Below, piece after piece: positions 9,096 to 17,714 of a stretch of DNA of 64,000 nt. Source of the stretch: Paenibacillus elgii NBRC 100335 (GTDB taxonomy: Bacteria; Bacillota; Bacilli; Paenibacillales; NBRC-103111); assembly GCF_004000865.1 (NCBI RefSeq), contig NZ_BIMB01000004.1, positions 1-64,000 of the forward strand, written 5' to 3'. The notes beneath the pieces were generated by a model that was given only the letters and a program-made list of their open reading frames with translations, was not told the DNA's origin and ran no database searches. Both the position numbers and the translations under genes were made by a program. The first letter of the stretch is position 1. Each line of letters starts with the position of its first letter.

Positions 9096-10119
9096 CGGCT
9101 TCCCCCCATCGGATCGTCGTCGCCCCCCATGCATAGCCGATGCCGGCGCTAATCAGAACAACCACATCTCCATCTTTTAGCTTTCCACTGCTTGCAGCTA
9201 ACTCTAAAGATAAAATTTGATCGAACTGTCCGATATGGCCGAATTCGTTCAAGTAAATGGATTGGTCGTCGGATAATCCCAACTGGCGAAGCACATAATC
9301 ATGAGCGGATTTCTTCATGTGCAGCATCGCCGCATAGGCGATGTCCTTTTCGGTATACCCGCTCTTCGCAAGCGATTGCCGGACCGCCTCCAAAAAGTAG
9401 CCCATGGACTTTTCTTCAAGGCGCTCTTTCATCCGCTGCGGATTCGGAACGTGGAAAAAATGCTTTCTCTCCTCTATCGCTTCGAGCGTAAGCGGATGCT
9501 TCGTGCCGCCGGCCGGTACGATCACATCTTCGCTAAATGAGCCGTCCGTGATCAAATGGCTTGCCAGCACACGATTGCGCCCATAGTCGCGCTGCAGCAG
9601 GATCGCCCCTCCGCCCGCTCCCAGGTTAAACATAAATGACGTATGCCGATTGCCGTAGTCAATCAAATCGCCATTGCGGTAACCGCCAGCCAAGAGTACG
9701 GTGCGAATCGAACGATCGGCGATCATCATGCTCTGCGCCACCTTTAAAGCCATCACCGTCGTGCTGCAGCGCATACCGACGTCAAACGCCCAAGCGCGGA
9801 TCGCCCCTACTTCCTGCTGAAGCTTCATAGCTGCTGTCCAAACCGGATACTCCTTGTGTTCTTCACCGATGTAGATGACCAGATCGATGTCTGCCGGATC
9901 AAGCTGAGCTTTGGCAATGGCCAGCCTTGCCGCACGAATTCCCATCCCGCAGCTGTGGTCATCGGCTCCCGGCACAGGCTTGCGGAGAATGCCGAACTTA
10001 TTCTCGACCACGTCCTGCGGCACGCCGGACAGCTCGCTAATTTCCTTGCTTGTCTGGAACGTCTCCGGGATGTACATGCCCGTACTTACGATACCTATGG
10101 GTACTGCATTCGTCATCAT
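9082..10119 (-). CDS. KAS III (FabH/OleA)-like condensing enzyme
   Basis: A 345-residue thiolase-fold protein of the 3-oxoacyl-ACP synthase III type. The candidate catalytic Cys is in DVGMRCSTT. The position of the FabH PHQAN His reads LHMKK. The position of the FabH GNT Asn reads FGHIGQ, so by eye the third residue is His, not Asn. It would condense acyl thioesters by a Claisen reaction. The start is ATG 10119, overlapping the activator stop as ATGA with GTGGGGCG upstream, which excludes longer starts. No acyl carrier protein gene is visible nearby, so CoA thioesters made by the ligase of the same cluster are plausible substrates. Confidence 0.85.
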   Translation of the reverse strand: MMTNAVPIGIVSTGMYIPETFQTSKEISELSGVPQDVVENKFGILRKPVPGADDHSCGMGIRAARLAIAKAQLDPADIDLVIYIGEEHKEYPVWTAAMKLQQEVGAIRAWAFDVGMRCSTTVMALKVAQSMMIADRSIRTVLLAGGYRNGDLIDYGNRHTSFMFNLGAGGGAILLQRDYGRNRVLASHLITDGSFSEDVIVPAGGTKHPLTLEAIEERKHFFHVPNPQRMKERLEEKSMGYFLEAVRQSLAKSGYTEKDIAYAAMLHMKKSAHDYVLRQLGLSDDQSIYLNEFGHIGQFDQILSLELAASSGKLKDGDVVVLISAGIGYAWGATTIRWGEADAGN

Positions 10120-13100
10120 GGTTCGCCCCACTTCTGATGTGTCATTTTGGCATATAGCTGTTTTGTCGCCGGCATCGGCTCCACCCCAAGCTCCAACTCC
10201 AGCGCCTTGCTGCATCGGGCATACCATTTAAGCGCTTGGTGGCGGTTATTGTTACTATAGTGGCACTTCATCCCCAAGCGATACGCTTCTTCCCAGCACG
10301 GATCTTTCTCAATAATCCGCTCGCACCAGCAGATGGCCTTATCGAAGTCACCCTGAGCCGCATGAAGCTCCGCCAAACGCTGTGCCCCCCTCAGGAACAG
10401 CGCTTTCAACCGTTCCCGCTCCTGTGCGCACCAGTCTTCGTATCTTCTCTCGGGGATATACTCTCCGGCATATAAGCTTAATCCTTTTTGCAGCATGTCT
10501 ATGGCTTCCTGACGATCTTTTGCATCCAGACCATGCCTGACTCCATCCTCAAAGGCGGCGGCGTCAAGCTCCAAGCCGGAGGCAAGGCTCAGCCCGTACA
10601 AGGTGCCGCTGCGCTCTACGAAAAATGGGGCGGTTCTAGCCTGCCGCTCAGGCTCCAATGCCGTGTTGAGCGCATTTAGCGCCACTTTAAAATCGCGATA
10701 GGCCGCCTTATCGTCCAGATCGCCCCACAAAAGCGCCATCACTTCCTCTTTGGGCAGCATGTGCTTTCTTCTTGTGACGAATAGTTGAAAAAGCTCTTTC
10801 GCTTTGCCGCGCTGCCAATCTTTTTCCGTTACTTCTCTATCCCCAAGCAGCACTTTAAAACCGCCTAACGTCTGAATCCGCAGCGTATAGCCAGGATGGT
10901 ACGTCAGCTGTTCGATTCCCAGATCGGACAACAGCACGGAGGTGTAGCTGATGTCCAGCTTCTTTTTGTGCGCTTCCAGCAGGATCGGAACAAGCTGCCT
11001 CAGATCGCGAGGCCCGAATAGCGTACGCTTGTGCAGTAAAAACTCGTAGCCGCCTTCTCTCATGAGCTTTAGAAAACGCGAGGCGCAGCGATCCCGCAAA
11101 GGCTCCCTCTTCGTATGGTGCGCAAGCAAGCATTGCCACAGCATCGCAACGGTTATCCCGTACCCGTCGCCGCACGCCTGAAAGTCCGATTCGCAAAGGG
11201 CAAGCCTTTCCGCTGCATCTTCCCACCTGCTGCCGCAGACGGCAGCAATGGCCATACCGAGCCGAATCCATGCCGACAGCCAGAGATCGTGCGCTTTTTC
11301 CGTTTCCAATAGTGCCTGCGCCCCGTACTCCAGAGCAAGCTCTGTCGCTCCTTCACGACCGTACAGCAAGCATAACCCCATCCAAGGCTCCGCTTTGCCT
11401 CTGGACACTTGAAGCCCTTCCATCATCTCAAGCGCTGTGCGATAGCAAGAAAGAGGCAGCCCCAGCTCATAACGGGGCAGGAGGAGCGCAGCATTTCCCA
11501 TGCGCATCCATCCGCAAGCCTCCATGTAAGGCGCTTTTCCGGATACCCCTTGCATGATGCCGCGCTCCGCCCATTTCTTGGAGCTTTCCGAGTTACCGGC
11601 CAAAGCTTCGATAAAAGACAACAAAACCGATGTTTCACGGTGCGATTTCGGCAAGTGTCCGTCTGCTGTCGCATCTTCGCAGCGCAATCGCCGCTCCAGC
11701 GCTTGGCGCGCCTCCTGCAGACGGCCGGAACGCAAATGAAGCCGCGCCTCCAGCACATGGTCCTGAAAATCGGCTTGCAGCGCCTTGCATCTTCGGTACC
11801 ACACCTCCGCTTCCTTTAATCGTCCGGCATTGACGAGATTTTCGCAGATTAAGCTATACAGACGAACGCTGCCTTGCTCTGACACTCCGTCCGCTTCCAT
11901 CACGACAAGCGCCTGCTGCAAAAGCTGCTCCGCCTTCCCCGGCTCGATCGTATCGAGGAAAAGATGGGCTTTCCGCTCAAGAGCCAGATTGGAGGCAGAG
12001 GAATAGCCCGCTTGCATAGCCAACTGCTCGCCCTTCGTGTAACAAAAAATGGCGCGGTCATACGAATAGCGGTACCGATGCACGTCCCCCTCATACATCC
12101 ACACCATGTAGTAGCGGTCTTTCAAAGGCTTGGGAAGGCAGGCGATGATCGCAAGCAAATGTTCAAGCTGGCCGAGCCTAAGCAGCTTATGGCCGTGTTG
12201 ATGAATCGCTTGTGCGACTTTCTCGTACTGCTCCAGAGCGCACAGGTGATCGATCATTTCCAGCCATTTTTGTTTGCTCTCGAAGTAATCGGCGGCACGC
12301 TGATGAGCAAGCGCATACTGCTGCGGCTTGGCCTGAAGCTGCTGCCTGACAAACTCGCGGAACATCGGATGATAGCGATAGCCGGTATCGGCATAGGCCT
12401 GCAAAAACAGCCCCAAACGCTCGATTCGCTCGATCATGTGCTGGGAATGAAGAGGCTGCAAGCCTAGCAATTCATCGCAAAGAGCAGGCGCAAACGCTTC
12501 CAGCACGCAGGTTTGTTCAACAAACCCGCGAACCGCATCATTCTGGTGCCGCCACACTTCCAGCATCAGAAATCGATGCATATCGGCCGACGTATTTCTG
12601 GCGGCAGACATCTGCTGCCACATCGAATGGACAGCCGTAATCCAGCCTTCCGTTTGCCGATAAATTTCCTGAATATCGCCCTCATGCAGCAAAAATTCAT
12701 AAGCATCGGCAAACAAGGTTTCGATCTCTTCCATGCTGAAAGCAAGGTCATGCTCCCCGATTTCCAGCAGATTTCCTTTCACTTTCAACGTCGCAAGCAT
12801 ATCCCAAGACGGATGGATTCTGCTCGACAATAGGACATGGACATGATGCGGCGCGTACTGCATAAACATTTGCATCCAATCATCGATTAGCGGATGATTG
12901 GCCACATGGTGGTAATCATCGATCACAAGGATCACTTCCTGAGACAGCGCCAAAAGCTCATTCACGAACAAAGAGCAAAGCAAGCGGACACTCTCTTGCG
13001 ATTCGCAATCGCACATCCGTTCGTCTACCCTATTCATCCAATCGTCCGCAAAATGCGGATGATTTGTCCGAACGGCATGGATCAAATAGAAGACAAACGT

Positions 13101-13328
13101 GACCAGCTGCCTGTCTTCCGCGCCTACGCTGTACCAACAGCAGGCTGTGGCTTCGACTTGAAAAAAAGCAGAGAGCGCTGTGCTTTTTCCGTATCCCGCA
13201 CCGGCGTAAACAAGCGTTAACGGATAGTGCTCGCAGCGCTTTAGCTTTTTGTTAAGAGTCGGCCGCAGCAGTATCGTTTTTTTGAGCGGGGGAGGTATCA
13301 GCTTCGTTTGGACAATTGCCGCAGTCAT
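10116..13328 (-). CDS. MalT-type ATPase regulator with C-terminal SARP/BTAD region
   Basis: A ~1070-residue transcriptional activator. The N-terminus is a STAND/MalT ATPase with Walker A GAGYGKST (~residue 45) and Walker B-like LVIDDYHH. The middle is helical and repeat-rich (TPR-like). The C-terminal ~250 residues match the OmpR-like DNA-binding plus BTAD region of SARP activators (RIQTLGGFKVLLGDREV, GKAKELFQLFVTRR, then BTAD helices to the end). MalT itself ends in a LuxR HTH; here the SARP module takes that place. ATG 13328 is preferred; TTG 13340 in frame lies too close to the AAAGGCGG. It lies between the ligase and the KAS III-like gene and presumably activates its own operon through the repeats at 14927-14945. 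Confidence 0.87.
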   Translation of the reverse strand: MTAAIVQTKLIPPPLKKTILLRPTLNKKLKRCEHYPLTLVYAGAGYGKSTALSAFFQVEATACCWYSVGAEDRQLVTFVFYLIHAVRTNHPHFADDWMNRVDERMCDCESQESVRLLCSLFVNELLALSQEVILVIDDYHHVANHPLIDDWMQMFMQYAPHHVHVLLSSRIHPSWDMLATLKVKGNLLEIGEHDLAFSMEEIETLFADAYEFLLHEGDIQEIYRQTEGWITAVHSMWQQMSAARNTSADMHRFLMLEVWRHQNDAVRGFVEQTCVLEAFAPALCDELLGLQPLHSQHMIERIERLGLFLQAYADTGYRYHPMFREFVRQQLQAKPQQYALAHQRAADYFESKQKWLEMIDHLCALEQYEKVAQAIHQHGHKLLRLGQLEHLLAIIACLPKPLKDRYYMVWMYEGDVHRYRYSYDRAIFCYTKGEQLAMQAGYSSASNLALERKAHLFLDTIEPGKAEQLLQQALVVMEADGVSEQGSVRLYSLICENLVNAGRLKEAEVWYRRCKALQADFQDHVLEARLHLRSGRLQEARQALERRLRCEDATADGHLPKSHRETSVLLSFIEALAGNSESSKKWAERGIMQGVSGKAPYMEACGWMRMGNAALLLPRYELGLPLSCYRTALEMMEGLQVSRGKAEPWMGLCLLYGREGATELALEYGAQALLETEKAHDLWLSAWIRLGMAIAAVCGSRWEDAAERLALCESDFQACGDGYGITVAMLWQCLLAHHTKREPLRDRCASRFLKLMREGGYEFLLHKRTLFGPRDLRQLVPILLEAHKKKLDISYTSVLLSDLGIEQLTYHPGYTLRIQTLGGFKVLLGDREVTEKDWQRGKAKELFQLFVTRRKHMLPKEEVMALLWGDLDDKAAYRDFKVALNALNTALEPERQARTAPFFVERSGTLYGLSLASGLELDAAAFEDGVRHGLDAKDRQEAIDMLQKGLSLYAGEYIPERRYEDWCAQERERLKALFLRGAQRLAELHAAQGDFDKAICWCERIIEKDPCWEEAYRLGMKCHYSNNNRHQALKWYARCSKALELELGVEPMPATKQLYAKMTHQKWGEP

Positions 13329-13368
13329 CGCTTCGATCAACCGCCTTTTACAACCGAATATATCTTCA

Positions 13369-14874
13369 TTACATTTCTTGGTACATTTGGCAGATCCGTT
13401 TCTTATCCACTTTGCCTACATGTGTTTTGGGCAGCTCCTGCAGAAACAAAAACCTTTTAGGAATCTTATACTTTCCGATTTTCCCTTTGCAGTAATTCCT
13501 CAACTCCTCATCGGTAAGCCCATGATCCGGGTGCAAGGCAACGGCCGCGACGACAGATTCCCCCCATTTGGGATCGGGAATGCCGACGACTGCCGCTTCT
13601 TTAACCGCGGGGTGCTCCAGCATGAGCTGCTCCACCTCGACGGGATACACATTTTCTCCGCCTGTGATGATCATGTCTGTTTTACGGCCTACGATGTAGT
13701 AGAAGCCATCCTGATCCCGACGGCCCAGATCGCCTGTCCGCAGCCAACCGTCAACAAAGGCGGATTGCGTCGTCTCCGGCTGATTCCAATAGCATTGGAA
13801 CACATGCTTGCCGCGCAACCATATTTCGCCCACGTCTCCAACCGCCGCTTCGCAGCCGTTATCTGACACAATTTTCACCTGCACCAGCATCATCGGCTTC
13901 CCGACCGATCCTCGCTTATGGACGACAGCGCGCGGGTCCATATAAAAATTGTTCGGCCCCGCCTCCGTTAAACCGTAGCCTTCCTTGAACGTCAGACCCT
14001 TGCTCTCGAAGGCATCGTAGATTGCAATCGGGCATGGAGCGCCGCCGGAAAGAAACGTATGCACATGCGGAAATTGCGCATGGGCAAATGCAGGCAAATC
14101 GATCATCATCCGGTACATCGTCGGCACCATCAGCACGATCGTGCATGCATAGCGCTGAATCAGTTCCATTAGCGGCTCCGCCCGGGATTCTTTGCTTACC
14201 ACCACGGTGCCGCCGGCGTACAAAATCGGCAGGCAAAGCGCATTTATTCCTCCCGTGTGGAACAATGGCAGCGACGTCACGGTAACATCGCTTGTCGTCA
14301 AATTCCAACTCACGATCGTATTCAACATGTTCCACAGCACCGATTGATGCGACAGCACGACACCCTTAGGTTTTCCGGTCGTTCCGCCGGAATAGATCAT
14401 CATGCAGCTTTCTGCCGCTTCATCGCCGCGTTCCGCTTCCAGCTGTCTCAGCGGAATTGCAGCGCTGATGATGCCCTCGTATTCCACTCCGCCTGCTTGC
14501 AGCGTGATTGGAGCAGACAGGCCGCGCGCCAACGGCACCAGTTCACTATGGTACAGCAAAGCTTTCGGTTTGCAATCGCTTACAATAGCATTTAATTCGC
14601 TGCCGGATAGACGCCAGTTCAGCGGTACGAATACGGCGCGCAGCTTGATGCACGCAAACAGCGCATCCCAGCAGCAAAGATCATTCTGCGCAAGCACAGC
14701 GACACGATCCCCGGGCGCTACGCCTGCCGCTTCCAAATAGCCCGCCAGACCGCAGGCTCGTTCGTTCATTTGAGCGTAGCTCCACGCTTCTCCCGTCTCT
14801 GCGTTTATTGCCGCTGTTCGATGTGGAGTTAAGGCGCTTCTGGCTGCCAGCCAATCTATTGAATCCTTTCCCAT
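13369..14874 (-). CDS. Acyl-CoA ligase (AMP-binding), first gene of the acyl cluster
   Basis: A 501-residue class I adenylate-forming enzyme. The P-loop reads MIYSGGTTGKPKGV, followed by GYGLTEAGP, the hinge region GWLRTGDLG and the C-terminal Lys region GKVDKKRIC. These enzymes activate a carboxylic acid as the adenylate and transfer it to CoA; specificity (fatty or aromatic) cannot be read by eye. I chose ATG 14874, since AGGGG lies eight bases upstream and the predicted transcription start is close to ATG 14907. The activator follows after about 40 bases. Olefin and beta-lactone clusters also contain a ligase of this class (OleC). Confidence 0.88.
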   Translation of the reverse strand: MGKDSIDWLAARSALTPHRTAAINAETGEAWSYAQMNERACGLAGYLEAAGVAPGDRVAVLAQNDLCCWDALFACIKLRAVFVPLNWRLSGSELNAIVSDCKPKALLYHSELVPLARGLSAPITLQAGGVEYEGIISAAIPLRQLEAERGDEAAESCMMIYSGGTTGKPKGVVLSHQSVLWNMLNTIVSWNLTTSDVTVTSLPLFHTGGINALCLPILYAGGTVVVSKESRAEPLMELIQRYACTIVLMVPTMYRMMIDLPAFAHAQFPHVHTFLSGGAPCPIAIYDAFESKGLTFKEGYGLTEAGPNNFYMDPRAVVHKRGSVGKPMMLVQVKIVSDNGCEAAVGDVGEIWLRGKHVFQCYWNQPETTQSAFVDGWLRTGDLGRRDQDGFYYIVGRKTDMIITGGENVYPVEVEQLMLEHPAVKEAAVVGIPDPKWGESVVAAVALHPDHGLTDEELRNYCKGKIGKYKIPKRFLFLQELPKTHVGKVDKKRICQMYQEM

Positions 14875-14915
14875 ATGCTCGACCCCTATAGTCCATGATC
14901 TGTCCATTTGTTTGT

Positions 14916-14944
14916 ACTATAGATAGGTTACAAAGCAGTTACAA
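14916..14944 (-). promoter_or_regulatory. Promoter of the acyl cluster
   Basis: On the minus strand, -35 TTGTAA (14939-14944), a 17-bp spacer and -10 TATAGT (14916-14921) lie about 42 bases before ATG 14874. The weak -35 fits an activator-dependent promoter. Confidence 0.7.
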
Positions 14945-14945
14945 A
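14927..14945 (-). promoter_or_regulatory. Two TTTGTAAC direct repeats, 11-bp period (SARP-type box)
   Basis: TTTGTAAC occurs twice, at 14938-14945 and 14927-14934, exactly one helical turn apart and overlapping the -35 and spacer. SARP activators are known to bind direct repeats with 11-bp periodicity at this position. The cluster encodes one such activator, so autoactivation is a direct inference. Confidence 0.65.
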
Positions 14946-15079
14946 TTTGCGGCAATGAGCGGCTTGAAGTGCGCTACGTTATAAAAGTAATGATCGTTTT
15001 ACTGAATGAAACCCGAATGAATAAAAGTATTGATGGACGAGGAGATTGTGCATTTACTGTTTGAGGATGTATTCAAGAA

Positions 15080-15130
15080 TATTTTACCTGTAAAATTATA
15101 CCTTCACAAGATGATTTATGTATATAGGGG
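15080..15130. repeat. Dispersed 51-bp repeat, copy 2
   Basis: This is the second copy of the 406-456 element and again contains AAGGTATAATTT on the minus strand. Here no YD-repeat gene follows, so it may be what is left after loss of a gene. Confidence 0.5.
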
Positions 15131-15223
15131 ACCTTAAGAAATCAACTTAATTCTTTCATATTAAATATACCGCCAACGCTCAGATACGCCAGCAATAACC
15201 TGCTCTCCGTTTATGCCCCAGTT

Positions 15224-15349
15224 TCAGTGTTTCAATAGTTGGCATAGTGCCTTTTCTAGCCTTAAATGAAGTAATTCCGTTTGCAATTCAATAGTCACTC
15301 GGTGAAGGCTCGAAACAATGTCTTCCACCGCATAACCGATGACGTTCAT
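15224..15349 (-). CDS. Small 41-residue ORF with strong RBS
   Basis: ATG 15349 is preceded by TAGGAGGG at good spacing. The product is 41 residues (MNVIGYAVEDIVSSLHRV...), mostly helical, with leucine-rich and charged faces. I do not recognise it. It could be a genuine small protein or the 5' end of a decayed gene, since degraded sequence lies around it. No signal peptide or membrane helix is visible. Confidence 0.4.
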   Translation of the reverse strand: MNVIGYAVEDIVSSLHRVTIELQTELLHLRLEKALCQLLKH

Positions 15350-15542
15350 TGAAAGTTCCCTCCTACATAAAAATTAAGATTAATGTAACCCTTATGAGAT
15401 ATATCGAACTTAATCGATGATGACCATCAATCGTCCGATTCCTAACCCCTCCGCGTGACCAAAATAGCTATGCGCCCTACACCCAAAACCAAGCCTTTGA
15501 ATAATCGGCTATGTTAAATCATAATGTTGATTTTCGGACAAA

Positions 15543-15572
15543 TTAAAACCGCCCACTAAAAGGCGGTTAATT
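15543..15572. terminator. Bidirectional hairpin terminator
   Basis: AACCGCC (15547-15553) pairs with GGCGGTT (15562-15568), with T-rich flanks on both strands. It lies just beyond the phosphatase fragment. Confidence 0.7.
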
Positions 15573-15600
15573 TAACTTTAGGGCTTACTCGAAGAGAAGT

Positions 15601-15789
15601 CTACAAAATCAACTTGTATACCCCTGCCTCTCCGAAAAAATCCTTTCTTGTCAATCCTTTTTCTCCAAGCAATATTCGATAATTCGTTATTGTACCATCA
15701 TGTGAAATAATGAAAATTTTGTTATATCTATCTCCGATCCAATCTAATAACTGCTTAGCATATCCTTTAAAAACATCGTTGGAAGCCAC
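15601..15789 (-). pseudogene. Histidine phosphatase C-terminal fragment
   Basis: The 62-codon frame encodes a stretch like the C-terminal third of phosphoglycerate-mutase-type phosphatases (IIISHDGTI with the second catalytic His, then an ILLG segment). The N-terminal RHG motif and most of the protein are missing. No RBS precedes the frame, and the sirtuin gene ends 18 bases upstream. A truncated remnant is the simplest reading. Confidence 0.55.
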
Positions 15790-15807
15790 AAGCGATGACC
15801 GCTTCCT

Positions 15808-16536
15808 TTAAGACACCAGAGCCTTCAGCACTTTCCCGATCGAATCGCGGATGACGTGAGTCGCCCGGCCGTCATACGGCGTTGAAGACTGGTTGATCAA
15901 AATCAGCTTGTTGCCGCCATATTCTCCAACCAGTGCGGCAGCCGGGTTGACGGTCAGCGACGTGCCGCCGACGATCAATACGTCCGCTTCCGCAATATGC
16001 TTTCTGGCCTTCGACAGGATGTCCCAATCGAGGCTCTCCTCGTACAGCACCACGTCGGGCTTTACAATCCCTCCGCAGGCATCGCAGCGGGGAACCATCG
16101 TCTCGTCGCTCGTCACGTGATCGAGGTCAAAAAACTTGCCGCAGCCCATGCAGTAATTCCGGTGCACCGACCCGTGAAGCTCCAGCACATGCTCGCTCCC
16201 CGCCATCTGATGCAGTCCGTCGATGTTCTGGGTGACGACGGCCCGAAGCTTCCCCGTTTGCTCCAACTGCGCCAGCACCTCGTGAGCCGCGTTCGGCTTG
16301 GCCCCCCTATGGACCATGCAAGCCCGGTAAAAGTCGAAAAACTCCGCCGTACGCTCCATAAAAAAACTGCGGCTCAGCATGACCTCCGGCGGAAAAGCGT
16401 GCTTGGAGCCCGTCTGGTACAGCCCCGTTGCCGAACGAAAATCGGGGATCTGGCTCTCCGTTGAAGTCCCCGCTCCCCCGAAAAAGACAATGTTCCGGCT
16501 GTCCGCAATCCATGATTTGATCTCTTCAACCGCCAT
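15808..16536 (-). CDS. Sir2-family NAD-dependent protein deacylase
   Basis: A 242-residue sirtuin. It has the NAD-binding motif GAGTSTESQIPDFRS, TQNIDGLH, the catalytic His in LELHGS, a Zn site with two Cys pairs (CMGC and CDAC), and late NAD-binding motifs GGTSLTVNP and INQS. It removes acetyl or longer acyl groups from lysines while consuming NAD. ATG 16536 is chosen because AAGGAGGA lies upstream; the frame is open to 16563, but that extra piece contains the RBS. It follows the oxidoreductase gene by 23 bases, so both are probably cotranscribed. Confidence 0.93.
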   Translation of the reverse strand: MAVEEIKSWIADSRNIVFFGGAGTSTESQIPDFRSATGLYQTGSKHAFPPEVMLSRSFFMERTAEFFDFYRACMVHRGAKPNAAHEVLAQLEQTGKLRAVVTQNIDGLHQMAGSEHVLELHGSVHRNYCMGCGKFFDLDHVTSDETMVPRCDACGGIVKPDVVLYEESLDWDILSKARKHIAEADVLIVGGTSLTVNPAAALVGEYGGNKLILINQSSTPYDGRATHVIRDSIGKVLKALVS

Positions 16537-16559
16537 TTCCAGTCCTCCTTGATACTGAT

Positions 16560-17549
16560 TCACACCGCTCCATCCGCCGGAAAATGGAGCCCGATCTGCT
16601 TGCGGGCCTCGTCCATGATCGAGATCGCAGCGAGCGAATTGGCGTGCGAATTCGTTGCAGACTCCAGCCTTCCGGTTTGCAATACATCAATAAATTCCTG
16701 GACTTCGTAGTACATCGACTTGTCGCTCTGCGGACGGGTCAATACCTCGACCGAACCGTCGCGGTAACGGATTTCCACCTGCCCCGGCTGATTGATTTTG
16801 TCGATGACGAGAGTACCGTGCTCGCCTTGAATTTCCGTCGGCGCGTACGAATTGACAATCTTGGAATACGTCAGCACCGCTTCCATTTCCCCATAGCTTA
16901 GCAGCAGGCTTCCCTGCCCGTCCGCGCCGGAGTCAAGCAGCAGACCGTTCGCCAGCACGCGGTCCGGCTGACCGAACAGCACGACCATCGGATAAATGCA
17001 GTACACGCCCAGATCCATCAGCGACCCGTTGGACAAGGCGGGATTAAACGCATTGAGCACCGTCCCCTGCTTATAGGCATCGTAACGGGAGGAGTATTGA
17101 CCGTAGCTTGCCGCATAGCGGCGGACCGGACCGATTTTGGGCAAATGCTCCTGCACTGCGCGGAAATTCGGCATCAGCGTCGATTTTAACGCCTCCATCA
17201 GCAGCACCCGGTTCGCCTTTGCCGCCGCGATCATCTCCAGCACTTCCGCCCGGTTGGAAGCCAGCGGCTTCTCGCAGAGCACATGCTTCCCGTGATTCAT
17301 CAGCAGCACGGCCTGCTTCGCGTGGAAAGCATTCGGACTGGCGATATAGACGGCATCGAACGCATCGCTCCGCGCCATCGTCTCCAGATCCGTGAACTTG
17401 TGCGGGATGTCGAATTTAGCCGCAAAGGCTTCCGCCTTCTCTTCCGTCCGCGAATAAACCGCCGTTAAAGCAAACGCCTCGCACTCCCGCGCCGCGCGAA
17501 TAAACTCTTCCGTAATCCAGTTCGTTCCGATGACTGCAAATCGTATCAT
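16560..17549 (-). CDS. Gfo/Idh/MocA family oxidoreductase
   Basis: A 329-residue NAD(P)-dependent dehydrogenase. The Rossmann domain starts IRFAVIGTNWI, and the family motif CEKPLA is at ~residue 95, with the Lys that lines the cofactor and substrate site. The C-terminal part is the alpha/beta dimer and substrate domain. Members oxidise sugars, inositols or related polyols; the substrate is not evident. ATG 17549 has GAGGGGAA upstream. The gene is divergent from the coiled-coil protein at 17715, with a 165-base shared upstream region. Confidence 0.9.
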   Translation of the reverse strand: MIRFAVIGTNWITEEFIRAARECEAFALTAVYSRTEEKAEAFAAKFDIPHKFTDLETMARSDAFDAVYIASPNAFHAKQAVLLMNHGKHVLCEKPLASNRAEVLEMIAAAKANRVLLMEALKSTLMPNFRAVQEHLPKIGPVRRYAASYGQYSSRYDAYKQGTVLNAFNPALSNGSLMDLGVYCIYPMVVLFGQPDRVLANGLLLDSGADGQGSLLLSYGEMEAVLTYSKIVNSYAPTEIQGEHGTLVIDKINQPGQVEIRYRDGSVEVLTRPQSDKSMYYEVQEFIDVLQTGRLESATNSHANSLAAISIMDEARKQIGLHFPADGAV

Positions 17550-17714
17550 GTGTCATTTCCCCTCGTTGTGTGTAATCTGTCGTCATGCCTATCCTTCTAT
17601 TGTATAGGAGGATAGCGCGAGAGGCCAACTTATTTTTCCAAATAGACGGATTAAAGGGATAAATGAACAATATTAGGGTAAAATATCCATAAAATCTTAA
17701 GTTAAGGAGCCGCT

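Noticed and set aside
17586-17616. CTATCCT / AGGATAG hairpin in the region divergent between the oxidoreductase and the coiled-coil gene
   Set aside because: The stem is short, no T run follows, and no regulator gene is nearby; no function can be supported.
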